This document shows positions 10,175 to 21,300 of a stretch of 64,000 bases of DNA, piece after piece. The notes beneath the pieces were generated by a model. The model saw nothing but the letters and a program-made list of their open reading frames with translations, was not told the origin of the DNA and made no database searches. A program made the position numbers and the translations under genes. The stretch spans positions 25,998,272 through 26,062,271 of the forward strand of contig NC_049980.1 of assembly GCF_000003815.2 (NCBI RefSeq), written 5' to 3'. How positions within the stretch are numbered: the first letter of the stretch is position 1; the number at the start of each line of letters is the position of its first letter. The stretch is from Branchiostoma floridae. Taxonomy: Eukaryota > Chordata > Leptocardii > Amphioxiformes > Branchiostomatidae.

Positions 10175-13100
10175 ATGGCCGACAAGACTGAGTACCGATT
10201 CCTGGGCGGCAGTGGGCTGAAGGTGTCCAACATCTGCCTGGGCACCTTGACGTTTGGAAACTGGGTTAGTGCGAAGATGTGGACCGTGCTTTGTGTGTGG
10301 GGGTGAATGTTATGTGGGTTCTGAATGGTGATCATCAAGTTTTAGCATAGTCACGCCAGACCAGGGGTTTATGCCCAAAGGGCAAAGCCAGCTTGTGAAG
10401 ACGCGATTGTCAATTTTCCTCCTAATTAAGAACACATTTTCACGGAGACATGGACTATGTTGGTCCCGTTAGGCGCTTTTCCCCGGCCAGTGCGACGAGG
10501 CGGCCTCCCATGCCATTCTGGATCGCTACGTAGAGCTGGGAGGAAACTTCATCGATACAGCAGACATATATGCAGAGGGCAGGTCTGAGGAAACCATAGG
10601 AACCTGGTTGGAAAAGTAAGTATCTTGTGATGACAAATCTAATGTTGAACCATAAGAAGAAAGTTAAGTTTAAAAAAAAAAACAGATGAAGGCCATTACA
10701 TTAAAATTGCCCCTATCTCAATCATGTAGTCCTCCCCTATAGTGCAGAAGGCGTCTTTTATGTTAGGTGCTAGTATGGGGAATGAGATTAGGGACAAGTG
10801 GGACATTTCTGCACCTCCTCATAGGTACTCGTTTTACACCTGAGTAAATTGAGGAAATTGTGTGGGGTGCCTTTCACAAGATCGGTGACAAGTGCCTTTC
10901 ACAAGATCGGTGACACGGCAGGATTCGAACTTGAGACCTCTCGGTCCTGAGCCAAACACGCTTCGCTTCGCTACGCGATCTCACTAAATTTTAATGTATT
11001 ATATATCAATTGAAAGCTTGTGTGATTCCCTTTCCTATATGTTACCAACCTTATCATGATTGTAAAGTCATGAAACGAGCACCAGACCTGCTTAGGCCTG
11101 AGTCACAATTCCCAACCCGGGGCCCGGCCGGGTAGCTTTTGGGAACGAAAATATGATATGAAAGGCAACAAAACACACAAAACATAGAAAAAAAGAGATA
11201 GATAGTAGATACTTTTATTTTTCGTTTTTCATAAACAGCCCGACCGGGCCCCGGTTTGGAAATGTGACCCAAGCCTTACAGTGCCCAAATTTCCCTGATT
11301 TTGTTTAACACTGTCTCGTCCTGTTAGCCGGTGCAATGGCCATAGTGTTCGCCTTGCATTCGGAAGGTCGTGAGTTCGATCCCCGGCCGAGTCATACCAA
11401 AGACTTTAAAAATGGTACATGCTGCTTTCTCTGCTTAGCACTCAGCATTCGGGAAAGAGTATGGAAGTGGAACACACACCACTACCAGTGAACTAGCCCC
11501 CTGCTGTAGTGATTGCGTTGTGTGGCCCAGGGCTAAGGAAGCAGAGATGGGCACCGCCCTATGCGCCACCAGGCGCGGGAAGGGTTTAACTTTAACTGTC
11601 TCATCCTGTTGGTATTGGCGCGTTTGTCAGTGACCAATCAATCCTTTTTTCACGTCCCGTTTGGTATACAGAACATAAAAGTTTGTTTTAGCACATCAGC
11701 ATATCTGCCCTTTCGGCAGTTGGATGGCCGAATCAAAGCGTGGAAGCGGCAAGGAGAACCGCACGCTGAGACGGCAAGAGCATTAATTCTTTCAGCGTTT
11801 GGTGGTGGAGGCAGCATCATGGTGTGAAGCGGTATAACTGCCATAGGAAAAACAAAACTCGTCATCATTTCACCGGCAACTTCAATGTTTTGAGATATAG
11901 GGACACCACCGTCGCAATATCCTACCTCTTCAATATTGGACCAAATGCCATTCTGCAACATTACAACACCCATCCACACATGGCAAGGGCCATTGCAGAC
12001 TACCTCGAGCTCCAGGATGCTGGAGTACAATAATGGAATAGCGGCTTATGGCTAGCACCTCTTGGTTCAAATTGTTTTCTTGAATAAAGAGCTTTGATTG
12101 ACATGTCCTGTTTATCCAACTTGCCTTCATTCACAAGTCAATACCGACGGCACAAAATGAGCTGAATGGAGTGTGTAACTGTCTCGTGTCTGTGTATTCT
12201 TCACACTTATATGCCTACTTGGCATGCCTAATTATCACATGTTTGGTTTTGCTTGTTCTTAATTGCATTGCTTACGCCGTCTCCACTTCCTCGGGGACTA
12301 CATGATTAAAACATGGCATTTCCTATCATAGTTAGGGGCCTGTGTGGTCATGGTCATGTTAACGTTGTCAATGTTGGTCATGAGTTAGTCCAGACTTCCA
12401 GATAACAAGACTGAGGACGAGTGTTGTTTGATGTTGTCCGAAAGGTCAATTATCTGGAGAATATATATGCTACTCGTATATTCCAGGCAGCAGCGAGAGA
12501 AGTTTGTTGTAGCCACCAAAGTCCGGTTCAACACCAGTAAGGACATAAACAGCGTGGGGCTGAGCCGCCATCACATCATGCAGTCCATAGACGACAGTCT
12601 GCGCAGGCTCCGTACGGCCTATGTGGACCTGTACCAGGTCGGAAGATTTGTTCGTCTTCACTTCACACAGTAACAAATATAGCACACAGCAGCTGATCTA
12701 TGTTCTACCAACTAAGCTTCCTAGTCTATGTTGACCTGATTATTACTCTGTGACACTGGAGGGTAACCTCCAGTAACAGAGTCTTGTAATCACTTTGTGC
12801 GTTGAGTGTCCGCACCTATATCTCTATGTTCCGTATGCCGCAATCGCATGTGGATTGGCATGTCGTCATGTATCTTGTGTAGTTTACCACGCAATTCAGC
12901 CGTTGGCTGCAAGGTGGCAACTGTGACGTCTGACTTTTGAATAAACCATTATTATTATACTCGGTTGGGAAATGATGCGCTTTATTTTTTTTTTTTCGCC
13001 GTAGCTGTTTTTATTATGGATGTAATAATTTCAGTTTTCACCCCTACGCCGTCTGGTATAGTGGTCCAGGTCTTCCTTATGATCGCGCTTTAAGCCTTGT

Positions 13101-15573
13101 AGTAATTTGATACCGTCAAGCAGATGTTGTCCTCGTCGGATTATGCCATCTTGTTCCGGCTTTGAGTTTCCAATATTGAGGTTGGTTTGGCATAGCATAC
13201 TGTTAACATTTTGCCCTATTTCCCTGGTATTGTAGAACAGCTGGCATATAGACGATGGGGTTTTGCAATTACTTATCTCGAAGCAGATATGGGGTCGTGT
13301 TGGCAGCTGTCCACAGCTGTTATTGACCCACTTTTTAAAATTGTGTGCGCCTCAGGTATCCATTGTGAAGCTGTGTTGTTGTTTTCATTTGTTGTCGTAC
13401 GATTGATTTCGCTGTTACTGCGTACAGGACTGTGTTTTAAATTTGGCAGTGATAGGTATGTTAGCTTTTAAGTAATTTTTTGGTATAAGCAGTGATGTCA
13501 TGTGTTATGTATGCGATGAAAACATCGAGTCATACACCACAGAAAACATTACAACCAACATAAACCATAATTAGGTCACAGAGTATGTTACCTACGGTCA
13601 CTTGTTAATCTTAGTTTCGGAAAAAGACATGTAAAATTTTAAGATACGTTTTGGGCCGATATTAAATATGCTCGGAAATCAGAATCTGTGCAGCTGTATC
13701 CTCGTGCGCAGCCATATAGAGTATTGTATTGTATATACGGTCGGGTAAACCACCTCATAGCGTAACACACCAGGGTTGTACTGAGCAGTTTAAGTGGCAT
13801 ATCAAGATAGATTTGATTGATCCACTCACACCGAGAGGAGACCCAAACTTAGCGTGCTCGAGGTGTGGCTCTCCTCTATCTATATCCTTCTATATAGACT
13901 ATATGGTTTTAAACGGTAGAGCTGTTGGATATATATATAGCTCAATTATTTACAAACTCCTCATGGATGTTCACATTTTATAGATACATGCGTGGGACGA
14001 GGCTGTCCCCATCGAAGAGACCCTGTCAGCCCTGAATGACCTGGTGCTCGCAGGGAAGGTGCGTTACCTGGGCGCCAGTAACGTCACCGGTTGGCAGCTG
14101 CAGAAGATTGTTGAGCTGAGCAAGTCCATGGGACTCAACAAGTGGATTTCTCTTCAGGTGCGCCTTTTGTTGGTTTTACAGCGATCATTCTTCATTTCAA
14201 GATGAATTTGCCGAACATCGGCACTGCATAAATCCACTGTAAAAAGAAAAGAAAAGTCTGCCTAGTGTGAGCCCTGTGAAAAAGTCCCCTGCATCAGCGA
14301 AGATCGCCTGTGGCTTGCTTGTTTTAAAGCGTGCAGCACACAAACTGTAACTAACGGTGGAAAGGACTCGTTAACACTATTTGAAAATTTTGACACTTCA
14401 GGTGGAGTACAACCTGCTGTGCCGTGGGATCGAGTGGGAGCTGACTGACGTCTGCAGGCGGGAGGGTATCGGCATCATCCCGTGGAGTCCACTTAAAGGG
14501 TGTGGTGATGTTAATGCTTCATTGTTTGATAGTAAGAATAGTTTCTGTTTCCCACTGGTTATTTCATCTGGAATCATCGGTTTCCAAGTGGGCTATGGGA
14601 TATTTGTCACTAGCGCAGCATCGATCTTTTGTCGCTGTACATCTACTTTTACCCTTTTACTACTTGTGCTCAGAGGCCTGCTGACAGGGAAGTTCAAAAG
14701 AGAAGATGACGCGCCCGAAGGAAGCAGAATCGCGCACACTACGAAGAAGGGAATAGATATGGAGGCGGCCCCAAACTTCGAGAGGATTAAAAAAGATGAC
14801 AAGACCTGGAAGATCATTGATGTCGCGAAGAATACCGCTGAGGCTCATGGTAGGTTCAGAAGAGCATCATAGTTGGTGCTCAATGCTTAGTGCAAATTGT
14901 AGCCTAGGCCTGTTGCTGATGAGGCAGATACAAGCCCATAATAAGTATTATAAGGAGTAATAACGAAACCTGCCGTCTAGAAGTCGGATTCACAGTGTAC
15001 ATACCATGTTATCACTTCCAGGTAAAGCCCCGGCGCAGATTGCAATCCGCTGGCTGCTACAGAAGGACGTGGTGTCGTCTGTCATCATTGGCGCGAAAAC
15101 TCTTCAGCAGCTGGAGGACAACATGGGCGCCTCCACTGGCTGGGAGATCACGGAGGAAACGGTGAGGGAGCTAACATGTACATGCCTCATTAAGCTCAAT
15201 AGCTGCCTTCTTGGACCCGTACAAGTCTTATTACAAGTTCCAGTTGATGATGACTACATCACCTGATCTCAAGCAAATAACTTCAATAAAGTTAATATAT
15301 GTTCTCACTGCACAACCGCTACAGAGGGTACCCCACAAACGTCAAAATGTTGTGCTTAGGCATGTCAATAACAAGCAACATACCAATCCCACAGAGTTTA
15401 CTAAGGCATCTATGGCTGGAAAGAAAGACTAAAACGTTAACCATGCTCTATTTTCTATCCCCTTGTCCCAGATGGCTGAGCTCGACACTGTCAGCCAGAT
15501 TGAACCAACCTACCCGTATAAAATGATCACAAGTAGGAACCGCGACAGGGTGAGGAACAACATGTGCCAGTAG
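10175..15573 (+). CDS. Aldo-keto reductase copy C, complete (8 exons)
   Basis: Coding exons are 10175-10264, 10491-10615, 12487-12637, 13984-14157, 14402-14499, 14674-14849, 15022-15161 and 15472-15573, 1056 bp for 351 residues. Exon 3 is 151 bp, two codons longer than in B, because the loop reads [13 protein letters not shown]. The tetrad is complete ([27 protein letters not shown]). Differences from B include GTLTFGNW at the end of exon 1 and EDDAPEGSR plus IPWSPLKG around exons 5-6, shared with D and F. The promoter differs from B/E/F. The exon 3 donor is GTCGGA, weaker than the GTGGGC seen in D-F. Intron 2 is 1.9 kb and packed with transposon remnants. Likely a cytosolic NADPH-dependent carbonyl reductase; substrate unknown. 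Confidence 0.88.
10790..10985 (-). repeat. tRNA-derived SINE, reverse orientation
   Basis: Read on the - strand, AGGTCTCAAGTTCGAATCC is a Pol III B-box (GTTCGAATCC) followed by CTGCCGTGTCACCGATC, typical of tRNA-derived SINE heads. A 22-25 bp unit (GTGCCTTTCACAAGATCGG) is tandemly doubled inside it at about 10868-10917. It sits in intron 2 of AKR copy C. Confidence 0.6.
11093..11278. mobile_element. MITE-like element with ~43-bp terminal inverted repeats
   Basis: The left arm TAGGCCTGAGTCACAATTCC.. with CCCGGGGCCCGGCCGGG is matched in reverse complement by the right arm ending ..GTGACCCAAGCCTTA, at roughly 80% identity over about 43 bases. The 186-bp total length and absence of coding fit a non-autonomous DNA transposon. 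Confidence 0.6.
11325..11600 (+). repeat. tRNA-derived SINE
   Basis: GGTCGTGAGTTCGATCCCC is a Pol III B-box with an A-box-like segment 35-45 bases before it. It is followed by a non-tRNA body (ACTTTAAAAATGGTACATGC and CTATGCGCCACCAGGCGCGG). Lies in intron 2 of AKR copy C. Confidence 0.6.
11690..12035 (+). pseudogene. Degenerate Tc1/mariner-type transposase fragment
   Basis: Conceptual translation across frames gives [29 protein letters not shown] and RYRDT, then [13 protein letters not shown]. These correspond to the Tc1-family blocks DGR..VWRR.GE, FGGGSVMVWG, RYRDE and ARPHTAR..DYL. Frameshifts and stop codons show that it is dead. It covers only the middle to late catalytic region. Confidence 0.65.
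12755..12958 (+). mobile_element. Probable LINE/SINE 3' tail in intron 3 of copy C
   Basis: The stretch ends GCAATTCAGCCGTTGGCTGC.., then TTTGAATAAACCATTATTATTA. This has the look of a retroelement 3' end with a short ATT repeat tail. A small perfect hairpin (CTGGAGG/CCTCCAG) lies at its left end. No coding remains. Confidence 0.45.
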
Positions 15574-16106
15574 AGTGAGTGGCATAATTCCATGGAGAAA
15601 GCTGTTAAGATAAACAGTGATCTGCTATACGAGTATATCGCTGTTCAGCGATACATGCTACTTCCACAGCCTGGATTAATGTACACAACGCCAGATCTTG
15701 AATGATAAACACTACAACTTATGAACGAATGAGATTAGACTCTAATGTGTACTCATTTATAGGATAGGAAATATCTTCATAATATCTGTCATATATCATT
15801 AAGCACATATCTAGTGCTGTATCGTGCTACTACTTTATTTACAGCAGGTTGTTGCTAAGGCATCAACAGGTAGCAGAAGACCAAACAAACAGAACTTTAA
15901 TAACAAGCAATACATCATTCCACAGATGCCACATTATTGCTTTTAATGACCAGAACCTATACATTCACTTTTCTGTGCCTTTGAAACAAGTCTCTTTAAA
16001 GTAAGTAGGCAGGAATAACAGTCAACGAGTATATAGCTTGACACCATTTGTTAGTGTAGTTGATACGTTATGTAAATCTTATCTTCCAATCACTTTTAAA
16101 TGAATG

Positions 16107-16117
16107 AATAAAATAAA
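16107..16117 (+). promoter_or_regulatory. Poly(A) signals of AKR copy C
   Basis: Overlapping AATAAA hexamers (AATAAAATAAACCACCAG) lie about 530 bases after the stop. The same context follows copy D with AATAAACCACCAGACCGC at 23191. Placement is by homology only. Confidence 0.4.
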
Positions 16118-16870
16118 CCACCAGACTGCTAGTGATAGGGGTATCTTGTGCATCTTCGTTTGATAGGTCTTCTTCTCTATGGTGATATACCACACATGTC
16201 CAATATTTTCTCATCTCTACACTTATCTGTGTAATTATTCCATTATCATATTTCAGCAGCTCAACCTTCTCCCATGCACCCAACATCGGTTACAGCAGAA
16301 GTCAGCAGGGAGTGGGTCAATTGGGTAATCTTCACTTAATCCAGATCTATTATGTCAACGTTGTCTCCATGGTTAACGTCAGTGCATCTGTTACAAATCA
16401 TAGATACACCTATTTCAGTTCATACACAATGTGTATGTTGATAAAAGGTCAGAATCATAGCTTGTTCATAACTAAACATACAATACCGGAAACCCCGCTG
16501 CAGTACCAATGAGAGTCCATAAGTAACAGATATTGGACACTGCAGTGATCATACTTTATTTTGACTGGATGACCCTAGGGCCTGTAGGCCAAAGCCGCTC
16601 TTCCAGATGTCCAGTGTGAGGGAGTAGGTGGTCATGGGAACGTAAATAGATTAATTGAAAAATAGATAAGGAAATATTTTACATTTAACTGAATTATTCA
16701 ACGATCATAATCACAACCCTAGTCCAAATCAGTTAACATGCAAAGACCAAAGTTGTCATATGCTATCTCTAAAAGTCAGAGATGGGGCGTGTCTTGCTGC
16801 CTCAGTGATGCTGTTCTATAAGACCAGTCATGAAACCACCAGTGACCTCCTTACTCCATCGCTTCTGACG

Positions 16871-17190
16871 CTAGACACCACAAGTTTGTTTCTTGACGAT
16901 TGCCTGGTGGTCCTGTTTGCGCTGTCTCATATGTAATGACAATATGTTATTCAGAGACTTATAAAGTATTAGGAGCTTGTGTGTTTTGTGTATTGTAACC
17001 ACATCTTTCCATCCAAGAGGCGTGTTACTACAGCCGAAGGTGTTTTGGGCTTCAGACCCAGGATACATTTCCCTACCCTATTCTGAATTCTTTGCAGTCC
17101 CTGAATTTGTACTGTACTGGCTCCATCCCACACTGAGCAACAGTAAGTAATGTGAGGGAGAGCAATAGTTTCAGACATTGTTAAAAGTAT
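16871..17190 (-). pseudogene. LINE reverse-transcriptase C-terminal fragment
   Basis: The - strand reads LPHITYCCSVWDGAS, then LQRIQNRVGKCILGLKPKTP, and in another frame HKTHKLLILYKSLNNI. This matches the block after the RT domain of non-LTR elements (ILP.L.YCS.VW, LQ.IQNRA.R.I, YK.LN). The frame shift between the parts shows decay. Confidence 0.6.
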
Positions 17191-17636
17191 GAAGCTTTTG
17201 AAGATATAGAACTTTTGAAGATATAGCAAATGTATAGCCTGACACCTATTGGTTTGATACGTTATGTAAAATGATATTCCAAACACTTTAAAAATACATA
17301 ATGCGTGGTATAAATCACCAGACTGCTAATGATGGGGTCATCTTGTACATCTTTGTAAGAGAAGTTGGGGATTTAGATATACGGATAGACAGTGCAAAGT
17401 TCAAACAGAGATTACGGCATCTACAAGGAAGAAAGTGACAGCTGTTTTAAGGCTCTGTCATGACCAACATAATTTCTGCCAAATTATTCTACACGCCCTC
17501 TTTTGTACCTAGACTGGAGAGCAGGGATGCCTGGTCCTGTTCCAATTCAGAGTCTGTGCCGCTGTGGTAGACAGTGTGGAATTGCAGCGCTAAAGTTTGG
17601 GTGTTACAGATCCATCATAACAAGTACAAATTCGAC

Positions 17637-17702
17637 ATGACCGACAAGACTGAATACCGATTCCTAGGCGACAGTTTCTTGATGGTCACGGTCCAACATA
17701 CT
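17637..17702 (+). pseudogene. Decayed AKR exon 1 (copy C-type)
   Basis: ATG then [12 protein letters not shown] is the AKR N terminus. It degrades into FLMVTV with an apparent 3-4 base insertion before TCCAACAT. The upstream bases (AACAAGTACAAATTCGACATG) match the copy C leader (AACAGTACAAAGTGGACATG). No splice donor follows in frame, and the useful exon-1 part of copy D lies 620 bases downstream. Confidence 0.65.
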
Positions 17703-17964
17703 AGTATGTTTGGGCAGAAGTGGCAAGTTATTGGACACTGCAGACCAAGGGGCATTTCAGAACCTTACAAAAACCTTACAAAACTACAGGATATAAATTT
17801 AGACAGCTCATTGTGTTTCATAATAAACAACAGTTCGGAGACCTCATACCTCAAAGAAATATTCTAATTATGCATACGACTTTCACATCTACATAATTTA
17901 TGCTTGGTTATGTATACCCTTTATACCTTATATCACAAGCTATATGCCACCAAAAAACCATAGC

Positions 17965-18330
17965 GTGTCCAGGTCAAAAGATACACACAAAAATCGAAGT
18001 TCTGCTGCAGTACCAAGGTCACATACCAGGGACCCCTAATCGATCTTTACCTTCGTCTTCCCAGACCCTACCCACATACCAAATATCCTCGTAATACATC
18101 CAGATTTATGAATCAAGAGTTATGCTGACCACAAATATCCGGAAACGCAAACAAACAAACAGACACACAGACAGACACACCAAAAACTATAACGTTACCT
18201 CCATTTTTCATGGAGGTAACTATCTACAGTGGCATGCCATATGGAGTTGATTGCTACAAATACAATCTACACTGGGGGTTCATTCCACGTCTTGGTAATT
18301 CAGTCTTATGTTAGGATATGTTTGAAAACG
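17965..18330. repeat. Duplicated intergenic block (copy 2)
   Basis: Matches 2170-2580. Here the block ends TTTGAAAACGG and joins TTTGAAGGTGTCC of AKR exon 1 without interruption. The join falls in a short microhomology (AACGGT.TGAA in the block, AGCGGTTTGAA in the exon). Confidence 0.6.
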
Positions 18331-21300
18331 GTTTGAAGGTGTCCAACATCTGCCTGGGCACCATGACGTTTGGAGACTGGGTGAGTGCGAAGACGCGGAC
18401 TGTGCTCTGTGTGGGTGCTTGTGTGAGAGTGGCGAGGAGTTGTGAGAGATTATTTTATTGGGAGGTGTGTGGGGGGGGGGGAGGGAGGGGGGGGGGGGGG
18501 GAACGTTCAACTTTTTGCCTAGTCACGACAGTTCAGGGGTTCATACACGAAGGGAATAAGTGTAGCTATAAAACTATTTTTACGGTTTTATTGTTTATAA
18601 GTATTAATGATTGCTGCTGTAGGTGTGTTGTATTTCGGTTCTATCCTTTCGCCCGGCTGTATGTATGAAGATTGTTTTACGAGATGAATGTAGGGCATTG
18701 CTGTTAACAAGGAAAGCGATCTCTTGTGACGAGTGGACTATCATACATGTTTCTCATTGATTATACAAATGAGGTCCTCATTTGCATAAAAGATATCAGT
18801 TGATCATCTCCTCTACCTAGATAAAAATGTGTTCAAAGTATGAAAGTGTTTACAAAGAAAACTATTGTAGCATTGTCTCATAAATTATGTAAATGAGACC
18901 AAAATTTGCATGACTTACGTCCACATGTTCAACTTAACGTACATGTTGTTGCCAAATGTCGCAAGAATGCAATTTTCGTCATTAAACACTATAATATTAA
19001 TTTCTCAACTTCTTTATTATATAAATTAGGCAACAATTTGATTAATTGCTGTCTGTCGATATTTCTCTCTTTTCTAATAATATACATAATATATAGTGTC
19101 CTATTAGTAATGAAATACTGTGCTTAATAAACTGTGCTCATTAATTTTGCAAATTAGCCCCTAGTTTGCATTAATAGCCCTTATTTGTGAAAGGCATCTC
19201 CCAAGTTATCTACATATGAAAAATTATGATGATCCGTCAACCCCTTCCCGAGGTATTCCCTTCCAAAAGGATGGTGCATTTGCGAACGAGCGGACGAATT
19301 GCAATATAATTTCGGGAATTTTTGCCACTTAATATATACTTAACAGTATGTCTGATATTTCTCTCTTTTTGAGTTTCATATGGCATATTTTGAGCATTCT
19401 AACATCAAATACAGCGTAGTTACAAACTGTCCTCAATAATTATGCAAATTATCCCCTGATTTGCATAATTAGCATTTAATTCCGTAGGGCATCTCTGAAG
19501 CTATCTATTCCAAATATAATGAAGATCCGTCAATCCATTCCCGAGTTATTCCCCTCTAAAGCAACTAAAATTCCTGACATGCCTGTAGAAAAATTCCTGA
19601 AATTTTGGGAATCCTTGTCAAACGGTCGAAAAGTATATAATTAGGCTTGCCCCTGAGGCGTCGCAAAAAGAAGCGGTTGTGGAGACGCGTGGGTACGTAA
19701 ACCCAGTGTACACATGTGTTTTGATGAAGACATTGACTGTGTTGGTCCTGTCAGATGCTTTTGCCCGGCCAGTGCGACGAAGCGGCCTCCCATGCCATCC
19801 TGAATCGCTACGTGGAGCTGGGAGGAAACTTCATCGATACAGCAGACGTGTATGCCGAAGGCAGGTCTGAGGAAATCATAGGAAGCTGGTTGGAAAAGTA
19901 AGTATCGTGTAATGAAAATCTATTGTTGTATCTATTGTAGTCTGGTCGAAGGCAGAAGAATAAAGTTGAGCTAAAAACAGATGAAAGTCATTACATACGC
20001 AGTCCTCGTCAAAATGAGGAGTGCATGTAGATATGGTGGTCGTGGTCATGTTGTCAATGTTGGTCATGAGCTAGTCCAAACTTGCAGGTTTCACATGACA
20101 ACAAGACTAAATACGAGCGTTGTTTGATGTCCAAAAGGTCAATTATCTGGAGAAAACGCTACTCGTATATTCCAGGCAGCAGCGAGAGAAGTTTGTCATA
20201 GCCACCAAAGTCCGGTTCACCAGCGGCAAGGGCATCAACGGGCTGGGACTGAGCCGCCATCACATAATGCAGTCCATAGACGACAGTCTGCGCAGGCTCC
20301 GTACGGACTATGTGGACCTGTACCAGGTGGGCAAAAAAATTCTTCGTCTTTATTCCACCAACACACTACAAATATCGCACACAGCAGATGATTTGCGTTC
20401 AGCCAGCTCAGCTTCATCGTCCATGTCGACCGAATTATGAATCTCAGTTTTGGATTTCGACATGCCCATGCAAAATTTCAAGACGCGTTTTAACCGATGA
20501 TATGCAAACGACCTGTTGACAGGTTGTTGGATCGAATATCTTTTCGCAGCTCCGACCAGTTTGAGATAATGAATGGTACTGAATGATTACATTTGTCAGT
20601 GATGTTTGTTTGTATTGCATTGTATACCCTAGCGTAACACCCTAGGTTTGTACTGAGCAGTATAAGTAAGTGGACATATCAAGACAGATTTGATTGATCT
20701 AATCTTTTTGATTGGCGTGCTCGAGGTGATGGTTTTGAATGGTAGAGCTGTTGGATATAATATAACTCAGTTGTTTACAAACCCATCATGTATGATCTCA
20801 TTCTAGATCCATGACTGGGACGAGGCTACCCCCATCGAAGAGACCCTGTTAGCTCTGAATGACCTGGTGCGCGCAGGGAAGGTGCGTTACCTGGGCGCCA
20901 GTAACGTCACCGGCTGGCAGCTGCAGAAGATTGTTGAGCTGAGCAAGTCCATGGGACTCAACAAGTGGATTTCTCTTCAGGTGCGCCATATTTAGTTTTA
21001 CACCGAGCAGTCATTCTTTTTCAAGATATAACTGTCGAGCATCGGTCATATTTGGCCCTTCACAAGTCCACTGCAAAAGGAAAAGTCCTCCTATAGTGAG
21101 CCCTGCATCAGCGAAGATGTATAGCGTGTTTTTTGCTATTTGATTGTTTTATAGCGTACAGTACACAAACTGCAACATCTAACGGAGGAAAGGATTGCAA
21201 CTCGTTGCCTTTATTTGAAAATTTGGACACAGAAACAAATTACACATTAGAATTGTATCTCCTGATTTCAGACGGACTGCTATGCCGTGGAATATTACAA

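Larger units (their letters stand above)
16532..17742. mobile_element. ~1.2 kb insertion bounded by TTGGACACTGCAG direct repeats
   Basis: TATTGGACACTGCAG at 16530-16545 and TTATTGGACACTGCAG at 17727-17742 flank sequence absent from the equivalent place after copy E (about 28290-28310, where the flanks are contiguous). The segment includes a LINE fragment and a decayed AKR exon 1. It is therefore either an insertion or a recombined block, not one clean transposon. Confidence 0.5.
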
